The notes under the pieces were generated by a model, which saw only the letters and a list, made by a program, of their open reading frames with translations, was not told the origin of the DNA and did not search any database. From NCBI RefSeq assembly GCF_008693385.1, contig NZ_CP044066.1:62001-126000 (forward strand): DNA of 64,000 bases, read 5' to 3'. The position numbers and the translations under genes are program-made. Positions 35,137 to 44,295 of the stretch are shown piece after piece. Position 1 is the first letter of the stretch, and the number at the start of each line of letters is the position of its first letter. Origin of the DNA: Cupriavidus pauculus (GTDB lineage Bacteria; Pseudomonadota; Gammaproteobacteria; Burkholderiales; Burkholderiaceae).

Positions 35137-37364
35137 TGAGGGACAAGAATCCCATGCCTTTAGAATCGCCCCCCCGGCTCGCCAATGCTGCACTGGTCAA
35201 AGGTGCCCCCCATGTTGCACAGTTTTATATTCCTACGTCGGCCTCCTTGCAAGAGCGCCGGCCGCGGACGCTGAAGCACGGAGATACTTTCGGGCTGTTC
35301 GATCATAACGGCGACGCGGTTGGCGCATTAGGCAGCCCTGAAGGGTTGTACCACTTAGATACGCGCCATCTGTCTTTCCTACAACTTACGCTCGACGGCG
35401 CCCGACCCATGTTGCTGTCTTCCACCTTGAGCGACGACAACTCGGCATTGACCTGTGATCTCACCAATCCCGATCTATCGGACGTGGAAGGAAATCTGAG
35501 GTTGGAGCGCGATTTGATTCATATACGCCGCACCCGATTCCTCTGGAATGGCACGTGCTACGAACGCATTATCGTGCGGAATTTTGACGAGTATCCCCGT
35601 CGCGTGCGATTCGACATAAGCTTCGATACCGATTTTGCCGACCTCTTTGAGGTGCGTGGAGCTCTGCGCCCGCGTCGGGGAACATTGCATGCGGTAAAGA
35701 TGTCCGAAGAAACGGCAACCTTGGGCTACACCGGCCTGGACAACGTTGTCCGAACTACGCAGGTGAGCTTTCATCCAGTCCCGCTTAACATGACCGGAGA
35801 CTGCGCGAGTTATGAGTTGATGCTTGAGCCGATGTCGGCGCAAAGACTCAGTGTCGAGATTCGATGTGCATCGCTCTCTGAAGAGCCCACAGGGCCAAGA
35901 ACGTTTCTGATGGCATTGCGCCAGTCCCGGCGAGAGTTGCAACGTATGTGTCGCCCCGAGGCTTTCGTCACTTCGTCCAGCGAGATGTTCAACGAACTGG
36001 CACGTCGCAGTGTGTCCGATCTGCATATGCTGCTGACCAATACGCCGTACGGCTTGTATCCGTATGCTGGGATCCCTTGGTTCAGTACGGCCTTCGGGCG
36101 CGACGCGATCATTACTGCCTTGCAGACACTATGGATGGACCCTCATCTCGCACGGGGTGTACTGCAATACCTCGGAGCGAAACAGGCTAAGTTCGTTGAC
36201 CACAAGGCTGACGCAGAACCAGGGAAAATTCTGCACGAGACACGCCACGGTGAGATGGCGCTGCTTGGGGAGGTTCCGTTCGGCCTTTATTATGGGAGTG
36301 TCGACGCCACGCCTCTGTATGTGGTTCTTGCAGGCGCGTACCTGCAGCGAACGGGAGACGTCAAGACCATCGCCGCGCTATGGCCGAATATTCTCGCTGC
36401 TCTTAACTGGATCACGGAATATGGCGACCGTGACGGAGATATGCTCGTTGAGTATGGCCGACAATCGCCGGATGGCCTCATCAATCAAGGGTGGAAGGAT
36501 AGTCGCGACTCCGTGTTCCACGCGGACGGCAAGCTCGCCCCCGGCCCTATCGCCCTCGTCGAAGTGCAAGCATATGTCTACGGTGCATGGCTAGCTGCTG
36601 CGGCAATCTGCGCGGCGCTTCAAGACACGTCGGGGGCTGCAACCTATACTTCCAAGGCTGAAGCACTACGCGAGGCTTTCGACGCGCGATTCTACGACGC
36701 AGAGCTGGGGACCTACGTTCTTGCTCTCGATGGGGACAAGCGCCCGTGCAGGGTGAGCACCTCCAATGCGGGACATGCACTCTTTACGGGTATCGCACGG
36801 CCTGATCGCGTGCCATCGGTCATCGCCAAGCTGATGGGCAACACGAGCTTTTGTGGTTGGGGAGTTCGGACAGTATCCACAGATGCGCCGCGCTTCAATC
36901 CTATGAGCTATCACAACGGCTCCGTGTGGCCACACGACAATTCGCTGATTGCGGCAGGTATGGCCCGTTATGGCTATCATGGCGAGGCTGGGCGAATCTT
37001 CGAAGGCCTGTTCGCAGCCTCTGGATACATCGATCAACGCCGTCTGCCAGAGCTTTTTTGCGGATTTCCTCGCCAGCGCAGCCAAGGCCCGACCTTTTAC
37101 CCTGTGGCATGCGCCCCACAAGCTTGGGCAGCTGCGGCGCCACTTCTGCTTCTGCAGGCTTGTCTCGGCTTGGACTTTGATCCGCACGGGCCTGTCATCA
37201 CCTTCGATGCACCATCCCTGCCCGGATTCCTCGATGAAGTCTTTCTCGGCAACCTGAGTGTCGGCGATGGGAGTGCGGATGTTGCGATCCGCCGTATGGG
37301 CGGTCGAGTGGTCGTTGATGTGATGGCACGCCGAGGTGAAGTCCGGGTGCTGACGCGAACCTAA
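35136..37364 (+). CDS. Amylo-alpha-1,6-glucosidase / glycogen debranching-type protein
   Basis: A 742-residue protein with an N-terminal glycogen-debranching-type beta domain (about 40-240, with GDTFGLFDHNGDAVGALGSP and GLYHLDTRHLSFLQLTLDG) and a C-terminal (alpha/alpha)6 glucosidase-type domain (about 290-700, with AGIPWFSTAFGRDAIITALQ, NQGWKDSRDSVFHADG and MSYHNGSVWPHDNSLIAAG). Candidate acids are the Asp in FGRDA and WKDSRD and the Asp/Glu near WPHDN. Probably hydrolyses alpha-1,6 branches or related alpha-glucosides in the cytosol; no signal peptide. It is coupled to the GT4 gene upstream. Two hairpins follow the stop. Confidence 0.9.
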   Translation: MRDKNPMPLESPPRLANAALVKGAPHVAQFYIPTSASLQERRPRTLKHGDTFGLFDHNGDAVGALGSPEGLYHLDTRHLSFLQLTLDGARPMLLSSTLSDDNSALTCDLTNPDLSDVEGNLRLERDLIHIRRTRFLWNGTCYERIIVRNFDEYPRRVRFDISFDTDFADLFEVRGALRPRRGTLHAVKMSEETATLGYTGLDNVVRTTQVSFHPVPLNMTGDCASYELMLEPMSAQRLSVEIRCASLSEEPTGPRTFLMALRQSRRELQRMCRPEAFVTSSSEMFNELARRSVSDLHMLLTNTPYGLYPYAGIPWFSTAFGRDAIITALQTLWMDPHLARGVLQYLGAKQAKFVDHKADAEPGKILHETRHGEMALLGEVPFGLYYGSVDATPLYVVLAGAYLQRTGDVKTIAALWPNILAALNWITEYGDRDGDMLVEYGRQSPDGLINQGWKDSRDSVFHADGKLAPGPIALVEVQAYVYGAWLAAAAICAALQDTSGAATYTSKAEALREAFDARFYDAELGTYVLALDGDKRPCRVSTSNAGHALFTGIARPDRVPSVIAKLMGNTSFCGWGVRTVSTDAPRFNPMSYHNGSVWPHDNSLIAAGMARYGYHGEAGRIFEGLFAASGYIDQRRLPELFCGFPRQRSQGPTFYPVACAPQAWAAAAPLLLLQACLGLDFDPHGPVITFDAPSLPGFLDEVFLGNLSVGDGSADVAIRRMGGRVVVDVMARRGEVRVLTRT

Positions 37365-37382
37365 TTCGTCCCGCTTAAAGAA

Positions 37383-37404
37383 AAGGGCGGGCGTAGCCGC
37401 CCTT
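37383..37404 (+). terminator. Hairpin after debranching gene
   Basis: AAGGGCGG, loop GCGTAG, CCGCCCTT, a perfect 8-bp stem 19 bases after the stop codon at 37364. The T run that follows is interrupted (TCTCCGTCTGCTGTTCTT), so termination is likely but not certain. Confidence 0.55.
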
Positions 37405-37428
37405 CTCCGTCTGCTGTTCTTCGCTATC

Positions 37429-37450
37429 GGCGCGTCACGAGTGACGCGCC
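37429..37450. repeat. Perfect 22-base palindrome
   Basis: GGCGCGTCAC-GA-GTGACGCGCC: 10-bp perfect arms around a two-base centre, just after the terminator-like hairpin. No T run follows. It may be a second hairpin or a protein-binding site. Confidence 0.6.
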
Positions 37451-37584
37451 TGGTGCGAAAACGAACGGCAAATCAGAACATGGCACATGGGCGCGTATCC
37501 CTGCTACAGAGGAGGCCCGCTCACCGTAGGAAATCCGGGGCAGCGACAGTCATATGCTTTGCCGCCTCTGCATAGGGGCGCGCA

Positions 37585-37818
37585 TTACACGCTTTGATCG
37601 CCTTTTTCGCGGCCAGCGGTTTGCTGGGGTTCGCGTTGTTCTTTCTTGTCATCGTCTTCGAGCTGCGCATCGGTACCGCCCTCCTCCTCTTCTGGCTGCG
37701 TTCCCTGCTCGTCCTGCTCCTGAATTGGGAGCGCCCCGCTCTTGTCCTTTGCGCCGTCAACTTCGTCAGGTTGCTGCGGCTTGCCCTGCTGCTGATTCTG
37801 TCCAGGTTGCTGTGCCAT
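37585..37818 (-). CDS. Small acidic Gln-rich hypothetical protein
   Basis: A 77-residue, very hydrophilic and low-complexity protein (MAQQPGQNQQQGKPQQPDEV, then Asp/Glu-rich stretches with EEEEGG and EDDDKKEQ). The ATG at 37818 follows AAGGAG, which decides it over an upstream ATG at 37848. Probably disordered; function unknown. Such proteins are often stress-induced (hydrophilin-like; inference). Confidence 0.65.
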   Translation of the reverse strand: MAQQPGQNQQQGKPQQPDEVDGAKDKSGALPIQEQDEQGTQPEEEEGGTDAQLEDDDKKEQREPQQTAGREKGDQSV

Positions 37819-38230
37819 GATGAACTCCTTGTCGTGGCTGAATGCCACATGAGGGTAGTCGCAAGGCGCGTACCAACTTGGGAACGTTCGTCTCCCAGAA
37901 AGAAAAGAATCCGCGACGAGCCATGGTCATGCTGTGGAGAGTCTTCCTCAAAAGCGACGGCCATTGACCAGTTCCACATCTCTCGTATTTGTACCGGTAA
38001 CGAACCTTCTTCTTGTAGTAATCGGTGGACCGACGGTGCGTTGCCCTCCCCGGTTCGATGCCCTTCTGGTTGCCCGGATAGTGGACGAGATCCGCTCATC
38101 CAAGGGAATCTCAAGGCCCGTAGCGGGACGCTAGTGATTTTCCGGCCGGGGTAACTGAGCTCGTGAAGCATCAACGTGGGCTGGGTACAGAGCTTGCGTT
38201 GGTGTTCAGACTAATGAAGGGGCATCGTCC
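37819..38230. other. Divergent intergenic region
   Basis: About 410 bases between the acidic small protein (minus) and the AI-2E-type exporter (plus). No additional gene or clear promoter could be assigned. Confidence 0.35.
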
Positions 38231-39442
38231 ATGAGTCATCCGAGCGGCATGCATCAGAAATCGTTCCATATTCTGCTGGGGGTGGTGACGATTGCCTTCT
38301 TCTGGCTCTTGCTTCCTTTCTATGGAGCAGTGTTCTGGGGCGCGGTGCTCGCCGTCATCTTTGCGCCGGTCCAGCGGCGCCTCGTTAAGCGCCTTCACGG
38401 CCGACGAACCATCTCGGCACTGCTGACGCTGCTACTTGTACTTGTGCTGGTCATCCTGCCACTCTCTCTCGTCACAATCTCATTGGTGGATGAAGGCGCA
38501 AATCTGTACGAGAAAATTCGAGTAGGTCAGATCGACTTTGGCGTCTACTTTCAGCAAGCCTTCGAAGCGCTACCACAGTCTGTGCGAGCGACATTGCTGC
38601 GCTTTGACATCGGAGGTGTTTCAGACATCCAGGACAAGCTAAGTGCGAGCGTGATGCAGGCAAGTCAATTCTTAGCCACGCGCGCCTTGAGCATCGGCCA
38701 GAACGCCGTACACCTTATGATCGGGTTCGGGATCATGCTTTACCTGTTGTTCTTCTTGTTGCGCGATGGCCCGGCGCTGTCGCTCAGGCTGCAGCTTGTC
38801 GCACCACTCAGCCCATCACATCAGCAGCATCTCATTCGCAAGTTCACCACGGTGGTTCGCGCGACAGTCAAAGGCAACATCGCGGTTGCGCTTGCACAGG
38901 GAGTCCTGGGCGGAGCGATTTTTGGAGTGCTCGGAATCCAGGGCTCCCTTCTGTGGGGCGCGCTCATGGCGGTGCTGTCGCTTCTCCCAGCGATTGGGGC
39001 GGCACTCATCTGGGCTCCGGTCGCGATCTACTTCTTGCTGACAGGAGAACTGGTGAGCGGATTTATCCTGCTGGGATTCGGTGTGCTGGTCATTGGCCTG
39101 GTGGACAACGTTCTGCGACCGATTCTCGTCGGAAAGGACACCCAGATGCCGGACTACGTCATCTTGATTGCCACGCTGGGCGGTATGGCGCTTTTTGGAC
39201 TCAACGGTTTCGTCATCGGGCCGCTCATCGCGGCCCTCTTCATCGCAGCCTGGGACTTGACCAGCTTCAGTACCAGCACGACCACCACTCTGTCGCAGGA
39301 CGACCGCGGTGCCTATGCAGGGTCACTGGATGAACTGACGCCATCCGAAGTTGGTGGCGTGTACGCAAAACCCTCGTTGCAAGGCTCGCTTCACCAGCAG
39401 GTGGACCTGGGCCAGCCTCGTTATCTTCTCACGAGGCGCTGA
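38231..39442 (+). CDS. AI-2E family transporter (PerM-like)
   Basis: A 403-residue membrane protein of the AI-2E/PerM/TqsA family, with about eight hydrophobic segments. Hallmarks: N-terminal VTIAFFWLLLPFYGAVFWGA, a central soluble segment (about 95-155), GVLGGAIFGVLGIQGSLLWG, LSLLPAIGAALIWAPVAIYF, and VDNVLRPILVGKDTQMPDYV with FGLNGFVIGPLIAALF. Members export small molecules or act as Na+/H+-type antiporters; the substrate here is unknown. The C-terminal tail (about 345-403) is hydrophilic and longer than usual. It lies near NhaA, which hints at ion homeostasis. Confidence 0.9.
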   Translation: MSHPSGMHQKSFHILLGVVTIAFFWLLLPFYGAVFWGAVLAVIFAPVQRRLVKRLHGRRTISALLTLLLVLVLVILPLSLVTISLVDEGANLYEKIRVGQIDFGVYFQQAFEALPQSVRATLLRFDIGGVSDIQDKLSASVMQASQFLATRALSIGQNAVHLMIGFGIMLYLLFFLLRDGPALSLRLQLVAPLSPSHQQHLIRKFTTVVRATVKGNIAVALAQGVLGGAIFGVLGIQGSLLWGALMAVLSLLPAIGAALIWAPVAIYFLLTGELVSGFILLGFGVLVIGLVDNVLRPILVGKDTQMPDYVILIATLGGMALFGLNGFVIGPLIAALFIAAWDLTSFSTSTTTTLSQDDRGAYAGSLDELTPSEVGGVYAKPSLQGSLHQQVDLGQPRYLLTRR

Positions 39443-39634
39443 GTCGGTTTGTCGGACATGGCATCGGCAAAGGATGCGCTATCCGGGCATGAGTCCCCCG
39501 AATCCGCCCGAGGTGCGAGTACGCTCTGGTACGACTATTGCGGGACAGATAGCGGCAAGCAAGCGGGAGTCTCAGTCGTGAGGGTGGCAGTGCCGAGGCT
39601 TCCTGCGGTAGTTCAGTGGCTAGGAGATGATGTC

Positions 39635-39895
39635 ATGGAACGGACAACAGAGTATCGCGGTTTCGGCATTCGCGTCGAGCTCGAGAACGTAGCTAAGGAT
39701 ATGTTTGATGTATGGTTTCAGATCGAGGGGCCGGCATCGTCGCAAGGTACGAAGTCGATTGGGGAACGTACAAAAGTCTTCGCTGGCCCATATAGCCGAC
39801 GCTGGGCCTATCTCGTTGCAGAGCTTGGCGGCCGAGCTGCGGTGGATGTCGTCCTCAGTCTGGGCTTACTCCCGCAACAGAAGGACGTAATCTGA
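39635..39895 (+). CDS. Hypothetical protein
   Basis: An 86-residue protein starting MERTTEYRGFGIRVELENVA and continuing DMFDVWFQIEGP. The ATG at 39635 is preceded by GGAGATGATGTC and is preferred to an upstream frame from 39449. Strand-rich N-terminus and a helical C-terminus. Not recognised. Confidence 0.55.
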   Translation: MERTTEYRGFGIRVELENVAKDMFDVWFQIEGPASSQGTKSIGERTKVFAGPYSRRWAYLVAELGGRAAVDVVLSLGLLPQQKDVI

Positions 39896-40014
39896 AGCGT
39901 CGGCGGTGTAGCGAAACCGCAGACGCGAAAGGCTCTGCCCGTGTGAGCCAATCGACGAACGCAGAACGTTGAACTCGCTAGCTATAACGACGCCAGCACG
40001 AAGCCGGGGCGGTG

Positions 40015-40875
40015 TTACCAGGTGGAGATGGCCTTTGCTGTGAAAACCGGCATCTCGATTCCAGCGGGCAAATCGACACATGCTTGGACGGTTACCTGAG
40101 GACGCTCAGAATCCACACTACCAAAGATTGCGGCAAATGGCATGGCGGAGGCATCAACGCCGGTGCCGATGCGTAGCAATCCGGTTGGGATCGAGATGCC
40201 GGACGGATCTAGCAGGTACCATCGGTGAGAAAGATAGACTTCCACCACCGCATGAAAGTCAGATGGGCTTCTTCTGGTGTCTGCTCCATAGTCCAGGCTG
40301 CTTGACATGCGTGCGGGAATGCTCAGCGCACGACAGATTGCTATCATCAGGTGCGCGTAGTCGCGGCAAACGCCGGCACGTTCGACAACAGTATCCAAGG
40401 CCGATGTCCGCTCGTTAGTTGAATGCGAGAGAAAGCGGACGTGATTTCGGACCCATTCTCGGATCGCGTAGACGCGGGCATATCCCTGGCGCATGGTGCC
40501 GAACTCACGCATCGAGAATTCCATGAGACGGTCCGATTCGCAGTAGCGACTGGGGGTTATGTACCTGAGAACTTCGAACGGAAGTTCCGCAACTGGGATC
40601 TCAGCTAACGATTCGGTCTCGTCGAGCGCGTGGTCGATGTTTACTACGGCCTCGTAGCTTACCGTGAAGGGTCCTCTGGGGACTCTCAGCCTCAGCAGCC
40701 GATTGCACAAGACAGGATCGGTATAACGGCTCGCTATGACTGAGGGCGGAACTTCCATTCGTTCGAATACCACGGACTGCCGAGCAGTATTCGCCGCTTC
40801 AATATTAAGAATGAAGTCCGCCCAAGCATCCTTAACGTTGTAAGAAAGTTGCACAGTGTATTGAAGTCGATTCAT
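40015..40875 (-). CDS. Transglutaminase-like domain protein
   Basis: A 286-residue protein of the bacterial transglutaminase/cysteine-protease-like superfamily. An N-terminal beta domain (MNRLQYTVQLSYNVKDAWAD, about 1-110) precedes the papain-like core with a full catalytic triad: Cys in ERAGVCRDYAHLMIA (about 180), His in PSDFHAVVEVYL (about 220) and Asp in WYLLDPSG (about 235). No signal peptide. The ATG at 40875 follows AAGGGGAAG. It lies 79 bases downstream of nhaA on the same strand, so it may be cotranscribed. Substrate unknown. Confidence 0.85.
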   Translation of the reverse strand: MNRLQYTVQLSYNVKDAWADFILNIEAANTARQSVVFERMEVPPSVIASRYTDPVLCNRLLRLRVPRGPFTVSYEAVVNIDHALDETESLAEIPVAELPFEVLRYITPSRYCESDRLMEFSMREFGTMRQGYARVYAIREWVRNHVRFLSHSTNERTSALDTVVERAGVCRDYAHLMIAICRALSIPARMSSSLDYGADTRRSPSDFHAVVEVYLSHRWYLLDPSGISIPTGLLRIGTGVDASAMPFAAIFGSVDSERPQVTVQACVDLPAGIEMPVFTAKAISTW

Positions 40876-40954
40876 CTGGCTTCCCCTTAAGTGAGCGAGT
40901 CTGGTTCCCGAGTCCCGTTCCTCGCCCGGTGCTGAACGCCATCTAGATCTTCGC

Positions 40955-42271
40955 TCACGTTGAGCTTCGCGCCGCAAACAGGAACCTCAACGCCAGCATT
41001 CCAATCGACGCGGAGATCAGCGAAGCGGCCAAGATGCCAACCTTCACCGAGCCTATCAGTTCGGGGCTAAACGACAGCCCCCCAATGAACAGCGCCATGG
41101 TAAATCCGATGCCAGCTAGCACGCTGCCTGCTGCCAGGATCGGCCAGGGAAGATCGTTTGGCCGATGGGCGAGCCCCAGTTCTACGAATAGTGCGCAGCA
41201 CACGACGATTCCTACGGGCTTGCCCACCACAAAGCTAAGGAAGATAGCGGTCGCGAGTGCGGGATCCACCGTAGCGGGAACGAAGGTAACGCCCGCGTTT
41301 GCTAACGCAAACACTGGCATGACAGCAAAAGCGATCCAGGGGTGAAGGGCGATTTCGAGCCGTTCGATAGGAGACATTGCTTCCCGAGTTGCCACTTCCG
41401 CACGTTGCAGGTCTCGTCGTCCCGCCGTATCGCCGCTCCAATGCCGCCCAGGGGGATAGGCGACTACCCTGTCGAGGATGGCGTGTAGGCGATCATCACT
41501 GACCCAGCTACGTGCAGGGGTCATCAATCCTAAGACTACGCCGGTCAAAGTGGCATGAATGCCTGACGCATCGACTGCGAGCCAGATTGCTACGCCGAGC
41601 ACAAAGTAGAACGGAAAGCTTCGAATCCCAACTTGCGCTGCTCCCAGAACAACCGCAAAACCGGATGACGCAAGAGCTAGTGGCAACCACTGCAAAGCGC
41701 CGCTATAGCTGACAGCGACCACGACGATCGCTGCAATATCGTCGAAGATGGCAAGAGCCAGCAGGAACAGTCGCAGGCTTTCGGGGATACGACGCCCGAG
41801 TAGGGCGAGGCAACCGATCACAAAAGCAGTGTCGGTGGACATCACTGTCCCCCACCCTCCCGCGCTAGGGTTGTCACCTACCAAGCCCAGAAAGATTGCC
41901 ACAGGAAATATCATTCCGCCGAAGGCGCCGGCCAGAGGCATCACCGCGATCCTGAGGTCGCGGAGCTCTCCGAGCACCATTTCTCGCTTCAACTCCAGCG
42001 CGACGACAAAGAAGAACAGAGTCATCAAGCCGTCATTGATCCAGTGCTGTATCGAGCGGGTGAATTCGAGATTCCCCAATGAGAAGCCAAAGCGCGTCTC
42101 CCAAAGTGAGAAATACTGAGAGGCCCATCCGGAGTTCGCTAGGGAAAGCGCAACGACAACGCAAACGAAGAGCACAGCCCCGGCCATCGCTTCAATGCGA
42201 AGAAAGCGCATGAATGGGCCGGTGAAGTGGTCTGCCAGCTCCCGCGGGAGGTGTCCAATATCTTCGTTCAT
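40955..42271 (-). CDS. nhaA: Na+/H+ antiporter NhaA
   Basis: A 438-residue inner-membrane antiporter exchanging internal Na+ or Li+ for external protons. It has about 12 hydrophobic helices and family motifs: FFFVVALELKREMVLGELRD, the MSTDTAFVIGCLALLG segment, the ion-binding aspartate pair in LAIFDDIAAIVVVA, and near the C-terminus SFVVGKPVGIVVCCALFVEL and GIGFTMALFIGGLSF. The central loop (about 255-310) is long and hydrophilic. Normal family length. It precedes the transglutaminase-like gene. Confidence 0.95.
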   Translation of the reverse strand: MNEDIGHLPRELADHFTGPFMRFLRIEAMAGAVLFVCVVVALSLANSGWASQYFSLWETRFGFSLGNLEFTRSIQHWINDGLMTLFFFVVALELKREMVLGELRDLRIAVMPLAGAFGGMIFPVAIFLGLVGDNPSAGGWGTVMSTDTAFVIGCLALLGRRIPESLRLFLLALAIFDDIAAIVVVAVSYSGALQWLPLALASSGFAVVLGAAQVGIRSFPFYFVLGVAIWLAVDASGIHATLTGVVLGLMTPARSWVSDDRLHAILDRVVAYPPGRHWSGDTAGRRDLQRAEVATREAMSPIERLEIALHPWIAFAVMPVFALANAGVTFVPATVDPALATAIFLSFVVGKPVGIVVCCALFVELGLAHRPNDLPWPILAAGSVLAGIGFTMALFIGGLSFSPELIGSVKVGILAASLISASIGMLALRFLFAARSST

Positions 42272-42733
42272 CCCTCTCTTCCGTTAAGGGTGCAGCGGAC
42301 CATGCCTGCTTCATCACCACGATGCGAAAAGCCGTCGCCGGGGTCGGCTTTCGCCGAGTCGCCGACGTGAGAACGAACGCGACCAGGATGTTTGATTGGT
42401 AACAGCGAACGATCGCTGACGCGGACATAGTTGCGACATTCGTGCCACCAAGCAGCGCACGACGAATGCACAGCCGTCATAGCCGAAGTGTTACTTCCTC
42501 GCGAGGCTCCGCGTATTTGGGGTCAGAAAAAGTGGGGGTATCACGCCGGTGGGCGAGGAGCGCCGTCTGCATCATCGGCAATCTAGGGTTGGCGCTTTCT
42601 TCATCCGCGTTGAGTCAAGGCGTGGACTGCGACGTTGTCTGGCGTCCGAACGTGACTTCTGAAATCACCCCTCATTTTGCGGTGCAGAGGGCGTGTGTGT
42701 GCTTGAGACACGAATGACGTCTGCTGAGGTTCC
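42272..42733. other. Intergenic region upstream of nhaA
   Basis: About 460 bases between the nhaA start and a small plus-strand frame. No gene, repeat or clear promoter was recognised. Confidence 0.35.
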
Positions 42734-42877
42734 GTGATCGCAACGCGTCAGCCGCGAAATGCGCGGGAGGCGAAGAGGCCAAAACCGCCGCCGAAGCCAA
42801 AGGTTCCCGCAAGCCCCGCCGGTAATGCTCAGCGTCCTACTATGAACAAGGATGTGGCGAGTAAGAGATCGGCCTGA
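42734..42877 (+). CDS. Small basic Pro/Lys-rich hypothetical protein
   Basis: A 47-residue frame from GTG 42734 (just after an in-frame TGA) with sequence VIATRQPRNAREAKRPKPPP, continuing KPKVPASPAGN and ending KRSA. Strongly basic and Pro/Ala-rich, like a nucleic-acid-binding tail. Weak ribosome site (TGAGG). Convergent with the next small gene. It may be real or chance. Confidence 0.35.
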   Translation: MIATRQPRNAREAKRPKPPPKPKVPASPAGNAQRPTMNKDVASKRSA

Positions 42878-42883
42878 CCCGTT

Positions 42884-43096
42884 TCAGGTCTTCGTGCGCC
42901 GTTTAGGCTTCAGAGTCTTGGGCGCGAGTACCGCGGTCCAGAATTTGGTCACCTGCGTAGCGGCTTCGGTAGCCGCTGTCACACTCTGACGTTTCGCCTC
43001 GGCAGTGATTCGCCCGCGCGCGCTACTCGAAACCCGATTGGCCTGGCTCAGCCACATACTCATAAAAGGGTTCTTCTTAATCCATGGATTTTTCAT
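42884..43096 (-). CDS. Small conserved-type hypothetical protein
   Basis: A 70-residue protein starting MKNPWIKKNPFMSMWLSQAN, followed by an Ala-rich helix (TAEAKRQSVTAATEAATQVT) and a very basic C-terminus (KPKRRTKT). GGAG precedes the ATG. The pattern recalls short proteins seen in Burkholderiales near phasin/PHA genes, but no family can be named. It follows the next upstream gene (43150-43449) after 53 bases. Confidence 0.65.
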   Translation of the reverse strand: MKNPWIKKNPFMSMWLSQANRVSSSARGRITAEAKRQSVTAATEAATQVTKFWTAVLAPKTLKPKRRTKT

Positions 43097-43149
43097 GAGA
43101 GCTCCAGTACGGTCGTCGCTTTCGAAAATTTGATGGCGTCCGCCATCAG

Positions 43150-43449
43150 TTAGATGTTGGCTTTCTCGATCCCGCCGGCATCGGAAGGGCGGAGGCCACT
43201 AAGTGCGCTGGATAAGGTCTTGCCCTCGTGAGACCCTATGATGCCTCTCAACATGTCCGTTGCGGCCACGACCTCGCCCAGATCCTCCCCATTGCGTTCG
43301 AAGCGGAGCATTTCGTCGTACTCCTTGGCAATGCGCTTCGCTATTGACCGAACGAATCCCGGGTGCAGCTCGCCTTTGATTGACCCAGCGACAACATGCC
43401 GGGTCAACGTTGCAAGGCCCTCGAAGGTCGTTTCAGTCTTGATCGACAA
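43150..43449 (-). CDS. Hypothetical protein
   Basis: A 99-residue protein beginning, from a TTG start, MSIKTETTFEGLATLTRHVV. Mostly helical and charged (RSIAKRIAKEYDEMLRFERN). No ATG or GTG is in frame upstream; AGGGGAGA lies about 16 bases before the TTG, which is somewhat far, so the start is uncertain. Likely cotranscribed with the small gene at 42884. Function not recognised. Confidence 0.5.
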   Translation of the reverse strand: MSIKTETTFEGLATLTRHVVAGSIKGELHPGFVRSIAKRIAKEYDEMLRFERNGEDLGEVVAATDMLRGIIGSHEGKTLSSALSGLRPSDAGGIEKANI

Positions 43450-43965
43450 ACTTTGTTCGATGATTCTCCCCTGGAGGCGACGGCCTCGTTCGCGGCGAAA
43501 TTCTCATGGTCTGCCAAGACTACCTGGCAGTAATTCGGCGAGTCGCAGCTGTCGCAGATCAATATCGGACGTTGACCGCATTGCCTACATCCCGAAATCA
43601 GATAATCTGGCTACGCGCTGCTTTGACCGGTGCATGCGAATGACAACTGCGAGTTGTGGTGGCCGATGTCCAGGCGATCCAATTTGCTCGCGACAAGCCT
43701 GACAGCGCGGCATAGTCTTCCATTCTGGTGATGGCTCCTAACGAGAAGGATGCCGGGATAATTAAGGTCTTCGCGGCGATCGCAGAACGGTGCCCACTTA
43801 TGACGACGGCCGGTTGGCCGTAGGTGTAGACCCTAGCGCAATGATCCCCTAGCGCAATGATCGTGCCGTGTGGGGTGCCTGACGGTCCAGACATTCCCTT
43901 AGAGCGTTCAGCGCATCGTGCTCAGCCCCCTGGCTCTGCGGGGAGCGGCGTGATTGTTATTCCCG
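43450..43965. other. Intergenic region with a 16-base tandem repeat
   Basis: About 500 bases without a recognised gene. CCCTAGCGCAATGATC occurs twice in direct, exact tandem at 43831-43846 and 43847-43862. Otherwise nothing stands out. Confidence 0.55.
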
Positions 43966-44181
43966 CTAGGGCAGCGATTCCGAAGATACAGTCACGACAG
44001 GCAGCTCGTTCGACTGCGGTGTGCGGATATCGCAGACCTCCCCGATGGTGACCGTCCCGTCCAAACTGTACGTTTGCAGAAAGGTTCGGTACGTCCGGTT
44101 GACGATTGCAAAGATGGGTAGGCGCGTCGCGCGCCTCATTCGCTTGAGACGCCAGTACTTACGACTGAAATTGATGCCCAT
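43966..44181 (-). CDS. Possible small hypothetical protein
   Basis: A 71-residue frame starting MGINFSRKYWRLKRMRRATR and continuing LPIFAIVNRTYRTFLQTYSL. The basic start and mixed strands are protein-like, but no ribosome site is visible before the ATG. Divergent from the KaiC-like unit. Weakly supported. Confidence 0.35.
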   Translation of the reverse strand: MGINFSRKYWRLKRMRRATRLPIFAIVNRTYRTFLQTYSLDGTVTIGEVCDIRTPQSNELPVVTVSSESLP

Positions 44182-44295
44182 GTAGGACGCCAGCGGCTAC
44201 CGTCGTTGAAGAATTCGGAGAATGATCGAGCATCGTTTGCGGCGGCCTGCGCGCTACACCACCCTCTGCCGAACGGAACTCTGACGGAGGCTTCC

